Positions 34,503-42,847 are shown, numbered from the stretch's first letter. The stretch: 64,000 nt of DNA from CBDBZL01 sp965213545 (GCA_965213545.1 CBDBZL010000002.1:1922001-1986000); one strand, 5' to 3'. The notes: generated by a model from the sequence alone, not told the origin. Numbers and translations: made by a program.

Positions 34503-36595
34503 GCGGCAAGTGGCTCCGGTTGTTCGGCAAAGGCAGGTTGGTCGGTTTGCGGACGGCCGATGATCGCCAACATTTCGATCGGCTGGCTGGCGGGCAGTTC
34601 GGCGATCGAGATGACCAGGCATTGCGGCGCGCGAACCTTCAGAAGCGCGGCCAGCGCGCGGCGGGCGGGTGGCTGAACCACCAATGCGAGCGATCCAGCT
34701 TCCTGTGATGCGATAAGCGAAGTGACCTGTTCGCCGATCATCTGGGCGCAATCGGGCTCGATCAGCGGTTGACCCGTCGTCGGATCACGAAGTCCGCCCA
34801 GGATCGCGCTTTCGAGCGCGGCATCGAGCGTGACCACGGGCAAAGGACGGTGTGGCGGGACGATGCGACCGACCAGCCATCCGCCAAGATCGGCGCGGAT
34901 CCTGTCGACGAGCGGGTCGAACTCCTTGGTCTGCTGCAGACCCAGCGCGATGCTCGAGAGGATGGGCAGCGGATGGGCGAGCGTGATGCCATCGGCTAGC
35001 AGACCGCGAAGCAGCCGGGTTACCGCGGCCAGCGACAGCGGGTCGGGGGTGATCGCTTCGGCAAGCCCAGGCGACTGCTCGCGCACCGCGTCGATAAGCG
35101 AGCGAACCTCTTCAAGACCCAGCAGCCGGTCGGCCGCCGGTGTCAGCAGCTGGTTGAGATGCGTGGCGATGACGGTTCCCGGGTCAACCGCGAGAAACCC
35201 CTCGGCGATCGCTTGGTCGCGTTCGCTCGGAACGATCCACAATGCCGGGCAACCGAAACTGGGGTCGCGTGTCGCAATGCCGGTGAGACCATGTCCGTCG
35301 CGCACATCGCCGGTATCAATCGCCAGCATGCGATCGGCCCGGATCTCGCCTGAACCCAGCGTCACTCCGCCCAGGCAGATGCGGTAGTCGTTTGCCGGCA
35401 GTTCGAGTGTGTCACGGATGCGGAAGCGCGGGACGATGAAGCCGAACGACTGCGACAATTGTTTGCGGACCCCGGTCAGCCGGGCGACCAGCGGCGAACC
35501 GCGGGTCTCATCGACCAGATGGACCAGCCCGTAGCCCAGCTCGATCGTCACCAGTGTCTGATCGCTGACCTCGTCGAGCGCGATCAGTTGGGGGGAGAGA
35601 GAAGCAGGTTCCTCGACTGGCTGAAGCTTTGCCTGCGCCTTTTTGCGCAGCGACCGGTAGAGCAGGAAAGCACCCCCCGCTGCGGGCAGGAAAATGGCCT
35701 GCGGCATGGCCGGGATCATCCCGATCGCACCCAGTACGATGGCCACCGGCAGCCAGCTGCGTGGATCGGCGAACTGGCCGCCGATGTGGCCTGCAAGGTC
35801 GCTCTTGTCGCTCACCCGGGTGACGATGGTGGCCGCCGCAATCGACAAGAGCAGCGCGGGAACCTGGGCGACGAGGGCATCGCCCACCGCAAGCGTGACG
35901 TAGAGCTCGGCCGCTTCGCCCGCCGACAGACCGTGGGTGATCATGCCGAGGCAGAAGCCGGCCAAAATGTTGATCCCCAAGATCAGCAGCGCCGCGACCG
36001 CATCACCCTTCACAAACTTGGATGCACCATCCATGGCGCCATAAAAATCGGCTTCGGTCGCCACTTCGGACCGACGCGCCTTGGCTTCCTCGGCGGTCAT
36101 CAGACCGGCGGCAATGTCCGCATCAATGGCCATCTGCTTGCCGGGCAGAGCATCGAGCGTAAAACGCGCCGACACCTCGGAAACACGGCCCGCGCCTTTG
36201 GTGATGACCACCATGTTGATGATCAGCAGGATCATGAAGACGAATAGTCCGACGACGAAATTGCCGCCGACAAGAAAGGCGCCGAACGCCTCGATGACCT
36301 TGCCCGCGGCGGCGGCCCCCTCGTTGCCTTGGACCAGGACGATCCGCGTCGAGGCCACATTGAGGGCAAGGCGCAGCAAGGTGGCGAACAGCAGCACCGA
36401 GGGGAACGAGGAGAAATCGAGCGGCTTGGCGGCATTCATGGCGGCCATCAGGATGGCAACCGACAACGCGATATTGAGCACGAAAAATGTGTCGAGCATC
36501 AAGGTGGGGATCGGCAGGATCATCAGCACGATCAGCGTCAGGATGCCGGCCGGCAAAGCGAGCGCGGCAGGTGCCGAAGCGAGGCGTTGCATCAT
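34499..36595 (-). CDS. flhA: Flagellar type III export protein FlhA
   Basis: FlhA is the large export-gate subunit of the flagellar type III secretion apparatus. The 698-residue protein has about eight N-terminal membrane helices (starting LPAGILTLIVLMILPIPTLML), the FHIPEP-type loop (ARFTLDALPGKQMAIDADI, about 150-168) and a large cytoplasmic C-terminal domain. The ATG at 36595 overlaps the stop of the upstream transglycosylase gene as ATGA, and its stop overlaps fliA. Confidence 0.97.
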   Translation of the reverse strand: MMQRLASAPAALALPAGILTLIVLMILPIPTLMLDTFFVLNIALSVAILMAAMNAAKPLDFSSFPSVLLFATLLRLALNVASTRIVLVQGNEGAAAAGKVIEAFGAFLVGGNFVVGLFVFMILLIINMVVITKGAGRVSEVSARFTLDALPGKQMAIDADIAAGLMTAEEAKARRSEVATEADFYGAMDGASKFVKGDAVAALLILGINILAGFCLGMITHGLSAGEAAELYVTLAVGDALVAQVPALLLSIAAATIVTRVSDKSDLAGHIGGQFADPRSWLPVAIVLGAIGMIPAMPQAIFLPAAGGAFLLYRSLRKKAQAKLQPVEEPASLSPQLIALDEVSDQTLVTIELGYGLVHLVDETRGSPLVARLTGVRKQLSQSFGFIVPRFRIRDTLELPANDYRICLGGVTLGSGEIRADRMLAIDTGDVRDGHGLTGIATRDPSFGCPALWIVPSERDQAIAEGFLAVDPGTVIATHLNQLLTPAADRLLGLEEVRSLIDAVREQSPGLAEAITPDPLSLAAVTRLLRGLLADGITLAHPLPILSSIALGLQQTKEFDPLVDRIRADLGGWLVGRIVPPHRPLPVVTLDAALESAILGGLRDPTTGQPLIEPDCAQMIGEQVTSLIASQEAGSLALVVQPPARRALAALLKVRAPQCLVISIAELPASQPIEMLAIIGRPQTDQPAFAEQPEPLAA

Positions 36596-37536
36596 AGTCC
36601 CAGAGCCCTGAGTTTGCCGTAGGCGTTGCGCACATTGTGGTCGGGTGCCGAAGGTCGCCGTGCATCAAGAGCAAAGCTGGTGCGCAGGGTCTCGGACATC
36701 GACGGACCGGACTGGTTGTCACGCGGTCCCGGGCTGCCTGGCGATGGTCTCAAACGAGCAGCGGCGGCGTGCCATTCGCCGGCGGATTGGCGAAAGCCGA
36801 GATCTGCCGCAGCACCGGGAAGGGCGCTGTCACCCATCGCGGCTGCCATCTTGTCACGAAACAGCTCCATAACCTGGCCCAGGCTTCGCGGTGCGCCGCC
36901 GGGCGCGTAGAAAATCGTGCGGTTCGAGGCGGCGGGTCCTGGAAAAAGCGATGCAGCTGACATCTCGGGGCTGGTCTCCATTGCGCTGAGGAACCGGCTT
37001 GCGCCCCCGGCGCCGAGGAAATGCGCCAGATAGAGTTCGGCGTTGTCCGGTTGCCGCCCCAGCACGCCGGAGAGCACTGCGCTGTTGTCCCGAGCGAGCG
37101 CTCCTGCCATCAAAGCCGATGCGTCAGCATCGAAGCGCAATTCCATGATGGGGGCGCGTAGCTGCGAGTCACTGATCCGCGCGCGACCACCCTCGCGATT
37201 GATCGCTGCGGCAGCGCCGCCATATCCCAGCGTCGCACCATGCCGATCGAGCGTTTCGAGCCAGGTTGAATCGATGAATTGATACAGACCCGCCGCCGAG
37301 GACGTTCGCGCACGAGCACTAGGATCCAGGCTGGATTCCAGGCGGGCCTGCGCCAGTAGGTACGAGAAATCGGCACCGGTCCTCTGCGCGGCGCGCGCGA
37401 TCGCCTGATGCGCGCGCGCCTCCGACGCAGCACGCGGCTGACCGGCCGCGGCGCCGATGACATTGGACGATGCCAGACCCGGAGACGAAGTGCTCAACGC
37501 AAAATCCCGACAATAATCATGTTGGGATCTAAGCAA
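36592..37536 (-). CDS. Lytic transglycosylase with SLT domain, flagellar context
   Basis: The protein has a transglycosylase SLT fold near residues 45-150: QRTGADFSYLLAQARLESS with the probable catalytic Glu67, then AAGLYQFIDSTWLE. It likely opens peptidoglycan for the flagellar rod, standing in for the muramidase domain missing from the short FlgJ in this window. The C-terminal half is disordered-looking and Pro/Ser/Ala-rich. The start is uncertain: TTG at 37536 or TTG at 37497; no ATG lies before the domain. The stop overlaps flhA as ATGA. Confidence 0.82.
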   Translation of the reverse strand: MLRSQHDYCRDFALSTSSPGLASSNVIGAAAGQPRAASEARAHQAIARAAQRTGADFSYLLAQARLESSLDPSARARTSSAAGLYQFIDSTWLETLDRHGATLGYGGAAAAINREGGRARISDSQLRAPIMELRFDADASALMAGALARDNSAVLSGVLGRQPDNAELYLAHFLGAGGASRFLSAMETSPEMSAASLFPGPAASNRTIFYAPGGAPRSLGQVMELFRDKMAAAMGDSALPGAAADLGFRQSAGEWHAAAARLRPSPGSPGPRDNQSGPSMSETLRTSFALDARRPSAPDHNVRNAYGKLRALGL

Positions 37537-37604
37537 GCCCCGTGCCAGTTATTCGCGCGAACCGAGGATCGACCGGCTGTAGAGGTGTTTTGCGTCGGTT
37601 TTTA

Positions 37605-37952
37605 CTATGCGTGGGCGACCGAGCGACGCGAATGCGCGTTGGGCGAATGATAGAGGCCGAGCGCCCCTGTCAGACCGTCGAGCCGCGCGGAGATATTCGC
37701 AGCAACCAGGTTGCGCACCCGCCGGTTGACCTCGTTCGCTTGCTTTGCTGCCTGAAGCAAACCGCGGCACTCGTTGTCGACGAGTTCGCTGTCGCTCTCG
37801 GCAAGCGTATCGCACAAAGAAAGCTTGTTTCTCCCCGCCAAAGTGAGCGCGTCGATGTCCAACACGGCAAGAGCTTGCCGCTCCTGCTCCAGCGCGGCAA
37901 GCATTTGCCGTAGAGTTGCCGCGAGTGGTTCAGCAGGGGTCGATGGGCTCAT
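37605..37952 (-). CDS. flgN: FlgN-like flagellar chaperone
   Basis: The 115-residue protein is almost all helical, with a pattern of Leu and charged residues (LRQMLAALEQERQALAVLD) and a second helix with CRGLLQAAKQANEVNRRVRN. FlgN binds the hook-filament junction proteins FlgK and FlgL before export. Identity is inferred from size, helical pattern and place directly after flgM, with a 4-bp ATGA overlap. Sequence is poorly conserved in this family, so some doubt remains. Confidence 0.72.
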   Translation of the reverse strand: MSPSTPAEPLAATLRQMLAALEQERQALAVLDIDALTLAGRNKLSLCDTLAESDSELVDNECRGLLQAAKQANEVNRRVRNLVAANISARLDGLTGALGLYHSPNAHSRRSVAHA

Positions 37953-38230
37953 TCGTGGATACTCAACATGAGGCGGGCCGCGATCATCGCGTCCGCTATG
38001 CGGGTGGGAACGACGGGATAAGACCCGTCCTCTAAAGCTCGACGGATCTGATCGACCCGTTCGATGTCAACGACCGGCCGATCGCCGCCGCGCGGCGCAC
38101 CCGTCTCGACAGCGATGTCGGCCGCGTCCGCAATTGCCGTGGCCGCCCTGACCGCTGGCGCGGGCGTTGCGTTCACCGGGGCAGGCCGGAGTATAGCGGC
38201 ATTGTGAACCGGTTTGAGATCGATGACCAT
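37949..38230 (-). CDS. flgM: Anti-sigma-28 factor FlgM
   Basis: FlgM holds FliA inactive until the hook is complete and is then exported. The 93-residue protein has an unstructured Ala/Pro-rich N-terminus and the conserved C-terminal helices VVDIERVDQIRRALEDGSYP and VVPTRIADAMIAARL. I chose ATG 38230 (GGAAGA about 9 bases upstream) over a GTG one codon earlier. It overlaps flgN as ATGA. Confidence 0.88.
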   Translation of the reverse strand: MVIDLKPVHNAAILRPAPVNATPAPAVRAATAIADAADIAVETGAPRGGDRPVVDIERVDQIRRALEDGSYPVVPTRIADAMIAARLMLSIHE

Positions 38231-38304
38231 CACACTGTTCTTCCATTAAGACTTGAAAGAAAGAACGGCGCAGAGACTGGAAATTATAGTCCATCTTAAG
38301 AGTT

Positions 38305-38320
38305 TTTTTACGCGTAAAAA
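38305..38320. promoter_or_regulatory. 16-bp perfect palindrome in the flgA-flgM gap
   Basis: TTTTTACGCGTAAAAA is a perfect palindrome 14 bp after the flgA stop, in the 103-bp gap before flgM. It is flanked by AT-rich DNA, and TATAAT occurs about 20 bp nearer flgM on the minus strand. It could be an operator or a weak terminator; nothing decides between the two. Confidence 0.5.
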
Positions 38321-38333
38321 CTTAGATGCACGG

Positions 38334-38855
38334 TTACAACGGGATGATGACAAGGCCCGGTCGCTCGATCCGCGCGCGCAGGGGTTCGCCGCCGCCCGGC
38401 GGTTTCACCCTGATCCATTCCCCGGTGCCACCTGCTTCCATCGCCTCTCCGGCTTGTGTCACGGAAAACCCTGACCCTCGCACGACGATACTGACAGCAT
38501 CCCCACGCGATATGGCCACAGCGGCCTTAGTCGCGCTGGCGCTGGATGCGGAGCCGCCGATGGCGACGAAAATACGCCAGCTGCCGTTGTCCGGGCATTC
38601 CACGCGAATGGTGTCGCGGCGTGTTCCATGCCAGGCTAGCGCCAGCGGGGTCTGGCATTGCGCAAGCCGCAGACGACGGTCTACCGGACGAGCAGCCCCT
38701 CCGGCCACGCCTATCGGAAGACCGGTGAAGCGTTCGATCGCAACATCGATCTCGGCTGGGTCGATCGTCGTGCTTGCTGCTTGGGCCCGGTGTGGCGCGG
38801 CAACGCTAAGGAGGGCTCCGAGCGCGAGCAGGTAAGGTCGGTGGAATGGCATCAT
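38334..38855 (-). CDS. flgA: Flagellar P-ring assembly chaperone FlgA
   Basis: FlgA is a periplasmic chaperone for FlgI. The 173-residue protein has a signal peptide (RPYLLALGALLSVAAPHRAQA) and SAF-like C-terminal sequence with SRGDAVSIVVRGSGFSVTQ and AGGTGEWIRVK, matching FlgA. Size is on the short side for the family. The ATG at 38855 has GGAG about 10 bases upstream. It lies 33 bp after the Asp-helix protein gene in the same leftward run. Confidence 0.88.
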   Translation of the reverse strand: MMPFHRPYLLALGALLSVAAPHRAQAASTTIDPAEIDVAIERFTGLPIGVAGGAARPVDRRLRLAQCQTPLALAWHGTRRDTIRVECPDNGSWRIFVAIGGSASSASATKAAVAISRGDAVSIVVRGSGFSVTQAGEAMEAGGTGEWIRVKPPGGGEPLRARIERPGLVIIPL

Positions 38856-38888
38856 CAAGCATCTCCGCCGGTGCCGAGCGGCCCGGTT

Positions 38889-39311
38889 CTAATTCCGCGC
38901 TTGCAGGTTTCGTGCCAAATCACCCCGATCAGCGAAGGCAAACAGCGCGAACGTCTCGTTCGTGAGACCGGGTTCCACGCTGACGAAAGGTTCGAAGCCT
39001 GCATTCCCCGCAACGATGGCCAGGGCGGTGGCATTGGCAAGCGCTTCCTCGTACCGGCCGGGGGCAAAGCGTGCAAGTATCGTCAGACGTTCGCGCGGAT
39101 CGGTCACTCTGGAGGCCAGCCACTCGCTGAAGTCGGCGCTTTTTTCGACACGAAAGACGCTGACCGGCTCAACAGCAGGCGCGCCCTTAACTGTCGGCAT
39201 CTGATTTACGGTAGCAGGTTCGACAGCCAGAGATGACGCCGTGGTCAGGAACAGGATAAGCGCCAGGTCCGCCAGCATGACCTGCCACTTCGAACCATCG
39301 CGCGGGCTCAT
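38889..39311 (-). CDS. Short MotB/ExbD-like membrane protein, partner of the MotA-like gene
   Basis: The 140-residue protein has one N-terminal membrane helix WQVMLADLALILFLTTASS (about 9-27) with a single acid, Asp15, placed as in MotB (YADFVTAMMAF) and ExbD/TolR. The rest is a small periplasmic domain (about 60-140) without a recognisable OmpA-type peptidoglycan-binding motif. It overlaps the upstream MotA-like gene as ATGA. I infer a proton-channel partner; the family is not one I can name with certainty. Confidence 0.6.
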   Translation of the reverse strand: MSPRDGSKWQVMLADLALILFLTTASSLAVEPATVNQMPTVKGAPAVEPVSVFRVEKSADFSEWLASRVTDPRERLTILARFAPGRYEEALANATALAIVAGNAGFEPFVSVEPGLTNETFALFAFADRGDLARNLQARN

Positions 39312-39988
39312 GCAGCGAGCGTCGTGGTGCTTGAGCGTATAATGTCGCCAGGCAATCGCGAGTTCGCGTCGGCGAGTTGAACGGTCAGCCAGTCGATGAG
39401 ATCCTGCCGCTGTTTTTCCTCGGCGTCGCCATGTCGTTCCACCACGCGAGCAAGCGGAAAGATGACCAGGTGGGCGACGACAAGACCATAGAGCGTCGTC
39501 AGCACCGCAGTGGATATAGCCGCGCCTACTCCGGCAGCCCCGGCGGCACCCGCAACGCCGGTCGAAAGCTGGCTGAGCGCCACGAGCGTTCCGGCTAGAC
39601 CGAAGACCGGCGCCAGATCGCCCGCCTGATCGAACAGGTGAACAGCGCGTCTCTGCTGTTCCTGGCGATCATGCCGCTGGCGCCGATGAACATCGAGCAG
39701 CGCAGTCAGCGAGCGATGGCGGACAAGCGCTGCGATCGCCTCGCCGATTTGCGTGTCGCGAGGGGGGGTCAGATCCGCTCGCAACAAGCCATTGAGCCTT
39801 ATTTCGGCAATCTGACGGGCAAGATCGCTTCGTGCGTGATCCTGCGAAAAGCGGGGACGCACCAGCGCGGCCAGTCGGCCCGCGGCAGCACGCGCTTCCC
39901 CGGGGCCGCAACGCAGCACCGTCGCGACCATAGTGCCGGTCAATACCAACATCGCACCGGGCAGATCAACGAGAACACCAGGATCCAT
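39308..39988 (-). CDS. MotA/TolQ/ExbB-like proton channel protein
   Basis: The 226-residue protein begins DPGVLVDLPGAMLVLTGTMV, like the first helices of MotA, has a cytoplasmic stretch (about 30-125) and two more helices in LAPVFGLAGTLVALSQLSTG and ISTAVLTTLYGLVVAHLVI, the MotA/TolQ/ExbB signature region. It is smaller than the canonical MotA in this window (287 residues). It heads a leftward run with its short Asp-helix partner, flgA, flgM, flgN, transglycosylase, flhA and fliA. ATG 39988 has AAGGAA upstream. Confidence 0.75.
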   Translation of the reverse strand: MDPGVLVDLPGAMLVLTGTMVATVLRCGPGEARAAAGRLAALVRPRFSQDHARSDLARQIAEIRLNGLLRADLTPPRDTQIGEAIAALVRHRSLTALLDVHRRQRHDRQEQQRRAVHLFDQAGDLAPVFGLAGTLVALSQLSTGVAGAAGAAGVGAAISTAVLTTLYGLVVAHLVIFPLARVVERHGDAEEKQRQDLIDWLTVQLADANSRLPGDIIRSSTTTLAA

Positions 39989-40143
39989 AGGATTGATTTC
40001 CTTCGCACCAAGGACGGCCGCTTACTGCCCCGTTTCAGGTGCCGGCGGCACTTTGCCGGGAGCGGCAACATCTTGCCGCCAAAGGCTTGGCCCGGCCAGC
40101 TCTACCAAGGCCGTGATCCGCAGTTCATCAGGCTTCCCCAAGT

Positions 40144-40160
40144 TTGGCACGCTCCTTGCT
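40144..40160 (+). promoter_or_regulatory. Sigma-54 promoter of the flgBCDEFGHIJKL-motAB run
   Basis: TTGGCACGCTCCTTGCT matches the -24/-12 consensus (TGGCACG-N4-TTGCT) with the required 10 bases between GG and GC. Transcription would begin near 40171, about 40 bp before flgB. The sigma-54 activator encoded at 58475 is a candidate regulator. Confidence 0.88.
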
Positions 40161-40210
40161 AACCCAATAGAAAACGTCCGCGCAACCGCCGGGCGAGGAT
40201 TGGAGATGGC

Positions 40211-40558
40211 ATGAGCGAGACCTTGTTCGGTATTCACGGTGCAGCGCTCGAACTGCGCTCGCAGCGTATGGGAATGCTGACCTCCAACATCGCCAACGCC
40301 GCCACGCCCGGGTACAAGGCGCGCGATATCGACTTCGCCACCGCGCTCAATGCCCGGCTTGCCGGCGCGCGCGGTGAGGCTGCCGTTTCGGACGCGACCC
40401 GGTTCCGCGTTCCCACGATGCCCTCGCTTGATGGCAATACGGTCGAACTTGCCAACGAACAGATGGCCTTTGCCGAGAACGCGGTCGCCTATTCGACCAC
40501 ATTGTCCTTCATCCAGGGCCGGGTCGAGCGACTGACCCGCGCGATCAAGGGGGAGTGA
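40211..40558 (+). CDS. flgB: Flagellar basal-body rod protein FlgB
   Basis: FlgB is a proximal rod subunit. The 115-residue protein has the rod-protein N-terminal pattern (RMGMLTSNIANAATPGYKARD, in two parts) and a C-terminal coiled-coil helix (FAENAVAYSTTLSFIQGR). GGAG lies 6 bases before the ATG. It is the first gene after the sigma-54 promoter. Confidence 0.96.
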   Translation: MSETLFGIHGAALELRSQRMGMLTSNIANAATPGYKARDIDFATALNARLAGARGEAAVSDATRFRVPTMPSLDGNTVELANEQMAFAENAVAYSTTLSFIQGRVERLTRAIKGE

Positions 40559-40559
40559 G

Positions 40560-40961
40560 ATGTCGCAACCCATGAACCTGTTCGACGTGGTCCAGCGGGG
40601 CATGTCGGCGCAATTGGTGCGAATGAACGCCGCCGCATCGAACCTGGCCAATGCGGGATCGGTTGCTGGCAGCGAGGATCAGGCCTATCGTGCGCTGCGC
40701 CCGGTGTTCGGACAGGAGCTGGATCGCGCGAGCGGGTACTCCACCGTGCGCGTGGATGGGGTGGCCCGGTCAGATGCGGCCCCCACCAAGCGGCACGATC
40801 CAAATCATCCGCTTGCCGATGCCAATGGCGATGTCTGGGACGCTGCGGTCGATGAGACGGCCGAGATGGTCGAGATCATGGAATCGAGCCGCCAGTACCA
40901 GAACCTGGTGGAGGCCATGCAGACCGCCAAGCAACTCATGCTCGAGACAATGAGGATCTGA
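40560..40961 (+). CDS. flgC: Flagellar basal-body rod protein FlgC
   Basis: FlgC is a rod subunit. The 133-residue protein has the N-terminal helix with MNAAASNLANAGSVAGSED and the typical C-terminal helix VEIMESSRQYQNLVEAMQTA. It follows flgB after 1 bp and overlaps flgD by one base (TGATG). Confidence 0.96.
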   Translation: MSQPMNLFDVVQRGMSAQLVRMNAAASNLANAGSVAGSEDQAYRALRPVFGQELDRASGYSTVRVDGVARSDAAPTKRHDPNHPLADANGDVWDAAVDETAEMVEIMESSRQYQNLVEAMQTAKQLMLETMRI

Positions 40962-41257
40962 TGATGACGACGATTTCCAGCACGACAGGCGTTCAGGCTG
41001 CCGCCCCCGCACCTGCGGTCCAGTCGGGCTTCGCCGCTCTAGGCCATGGCGATTTCCTGCGCCTGCTTGTTGAGCAGCTCAAGCAGCAGGACCCGTTCGA
41101 GCCGGTCGATAACAAGGACATGCTCGCGCAGATGGCCCAGTTCTCCTCGCTCGCCGGGACCACCCAGGGCAACGCCACGCTGCAAGCGATCTCGGACAAG
41201 CTCGATCAGCTGATTTCCGCGCAGAACCAGGCCTTGCGGCTCGCAACAAACCCCTAA
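40961..41257 (+). CDS. flgD: Flagellar hook assembly protein FlgD, short form
   Basis: FlgD caps the growing hook. This 98-residue protein has the conserved N-terminal export and capping part (DFLRLLVEQLKQQDPFEPVD and MLAQMAQFSSLAGTTQGN) but ends soon after, so the C-terminal Ig-like/hook domains found in enteric FlgD (over 220 residues) are absent. No frameshift is needed to explain it: 28 bp later flgE starts with a good ribosome site. Confidence 0.9.
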   Translation: MMTTISSTTGVQAAAPAPAVQSGFAALGHGDFLRLLVEQLKQQDPFEPVDNKDMLAQMAQFSSLAGTTQGNATLQAISDKLDQLISAQNQALRLATNP

Positions 41258-41285
41258 CCAAACAAACCTTCAGGAGCTTTCGACA

Positions 41286-42098
41286 ATGTCCTTCTATACC
41301 TCGCTCAGCGGTCTCAAGAACGCACAGACCGATCTTGGCGTCATCTCGCACAACATCGCCAATGCCGAAACCAACGGCTTCAAGAAGAGCAGCACCCGCT
41401 TTGCCGATATCGTCGCCAGCAACTCGTTCAGCGATCCGCGCATGATCAAGGGGATCGGCGCCAGCGTGGCAGGCATTGTCCAGGATTTCGGCCTGGGTGC
41501 GATCGAGCAGACGGGCGGATCGACCGACCTTGCTATCAGCGGCGACGGTTTCTTCGCCGTTCGAGGAGGAGAAAGCGGCCGCACTCTGTTCACCCGCAAC
41601 GGCAGCTTCGAGATCGACGAGAACGGCTTTTTGCAGGACGGCGCCAATAATCGCCTGCAGATGGTGCAGCTCGATGCCAGCGGACAGCCGATCCTGGGAT
41701 CGACAGTGGACGCTCAGGTGCCTTCATTGAATGCCGCCGGCTTTGAGCTAGCTGGCGTCACCATCACCAAGGACGGCAGCGTGCGCGCCGCCTATGCCGA
41801 TGGCAGCATCGAGGAAGTGGGCCGTGTGGCGCTGGCCGGTTTCCTGTCGCCCGGTGGACTGCGACAGATCGGCAACTCGCAATGGGAACCGACCGGGGCA
41901 TCGGGCCAGGCTGCCTTCGGTGTGCCCGGCGTAGGCCGCTACGGTCAGCTTCTGGCCGGCGCGATCGAGCGTTCGAACGTCGATATCGCCGAGGAAATGG
42001 TCGGCCTCATCACCGCCCAGCGCAACTTCCAGGCAAATGCCAAGGCGATCGATACCGCGACCCAACTGTCGCAAACCATCATCAACCTGCGGTCGTGA
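41286..42098 (+). CDS. flgE: Flagellar hook protein FlgE, short form
   Basis: FlgE polymerises into the hook. The 270-residue protein starts MSFYTSLSGLKNAQTDLGVI with the family motif SHNIANAETNGFKK, and ends with the coiled-coil VGLITAQRNFQANAKAI. It is much shorter than Salmonella FlgE (about 400), lacking most of the outer domains. It could be mistaken for a FlgF/FlgG paralogue, but its place after flgD and the separate flgF and flgG genes support hook protein. AGGAG lies about 11 bases upstream. Confidence 0.87.
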   Translation: MSFYTSLSGLKNAQTDLGVISHNIANAETNGFKKSSTRFADIVASNSFSDPRMIKGIGASVAGIVQDFGLGAIEQTGGSTDLAISGDGFFAVRGGESGRTLFTRNGSFEIDENGFLQDGANNRLQMVQLDASGQPILGSTVDAQVPSLNAAGFELAGVTITKDGSVRAAYADGSIEEVGRVALAGFLSPGGLRQIGNSQWEPTGASGQAAFGVPGVGRYGQLLAGAIERSNVDIAEEMVGLITAQRNFQANAKAIDTATQLSQTIINLRS

Positions 42099-42103
42099 TC
42101 TGA

Positions 42104-42847
42104 ATGGACCGGATGATCTACACCGCGCTGACCGGGATGAACGCCGCGCTGGACAGGCAGCGCGCGGTGGCCAGCAACCTTGCCAATGCGCAGACGATCG
42201 GTTTCCGAGCCGAGACCTTCAGCCTGAAGCCGCTCACGCTCACCAGCTCCTCGCTCGAGGTACGCGCGATGACGCAGGGCGCGGTACGCGGCGCGGATAT
42301 GGCGGCAGGCAAGATCATGGCCACCGGCCGCCCGCTCGATATCGCGGTGCGCGGCGAGGCGCTGATCGCGCTTCAGGCCGCCGATGGCAGCGAGGTCTAT
42401 TCGCGTCGGGGCGATCTGGCGGTCGGTGTGGGCGGAGTGCTGGAAAACGGCGATGGCTTGCCGGTTATCGGAGAAACCGGGCCGATAACCGTTCCGCCGG
42501 GCCGCTCGGTATCGATCGCGAAGGACGGGTCGGTGCTTGCGAGCGATCCCGCTGCGCGCGACGCTCCAGCGGAAAATATCGGGCGCATCAAGCTTGCCAG
42601 CCCTGCCGGCAGCGCGATCATGAAGGGGCTCGACGGTTTTCTGCGCGTGGCGGGAGGCGGTATCCTGCCATCCGATCCCACCGCCGAGCTGGAGTCGGGC
42701 GCGCTCGAACAGTCCAACGTCGACACCGCCCAGACGTTGGTCGATATCATCGAAGCACAACGCGGTTTCGAACGCCGCTCCAAGCTGTTTTCCACCGCCA
42801 GCGAACTCGACCAGGCCGGAGCGCGCCTGATGTCGCTGCGCAGCTGA
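42104..42847 (+). CDS. flgF: Flagellar basal-body rod protein FlgF
   Basis: FlgF is a rod protein. The 247-residue product starts MDRMIYTALTGMNAALDRQR, with ASNLANAQTIGFRAE, a central D1 domain (VRGEALIALQAADGSEVYSR in part), and the C-terminal QTLVDIIEAQRGFERRSK. It follows flgE after 5 bp and precedes flgG after 28 bp. Confidence 0.94.
   Translation: MDRMIYTALTGMNAALDRQRAVASNLANAQTIGFRAETFSLKPLTLTSSSLEVRAMTQGAVRGADMAAGKIMATGRPLDIAVRGEALIALQAADGSEVYSRRGDLAVGVGGVLENGDGLPVIGETGPITVPPGRSVSIAKDGSVLASDPAARDAPAENIGRIKLASPAGSAIMKGLDGFLRVAGGGILPSDPTAELESGALEQSNVDTAQTLVDIIEAQRGFERRSKLFSTASELDQAGARLMSLRS

Noticed and set aside
40010..40110. Possible sigma-54 site for the leftward MotA-like run (TTTGGCGGCAAGATGTTGC)
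   Set aside because: The GG to GC distance is 12 or 9 bases, not 10, so it does not meet the strict spacing.
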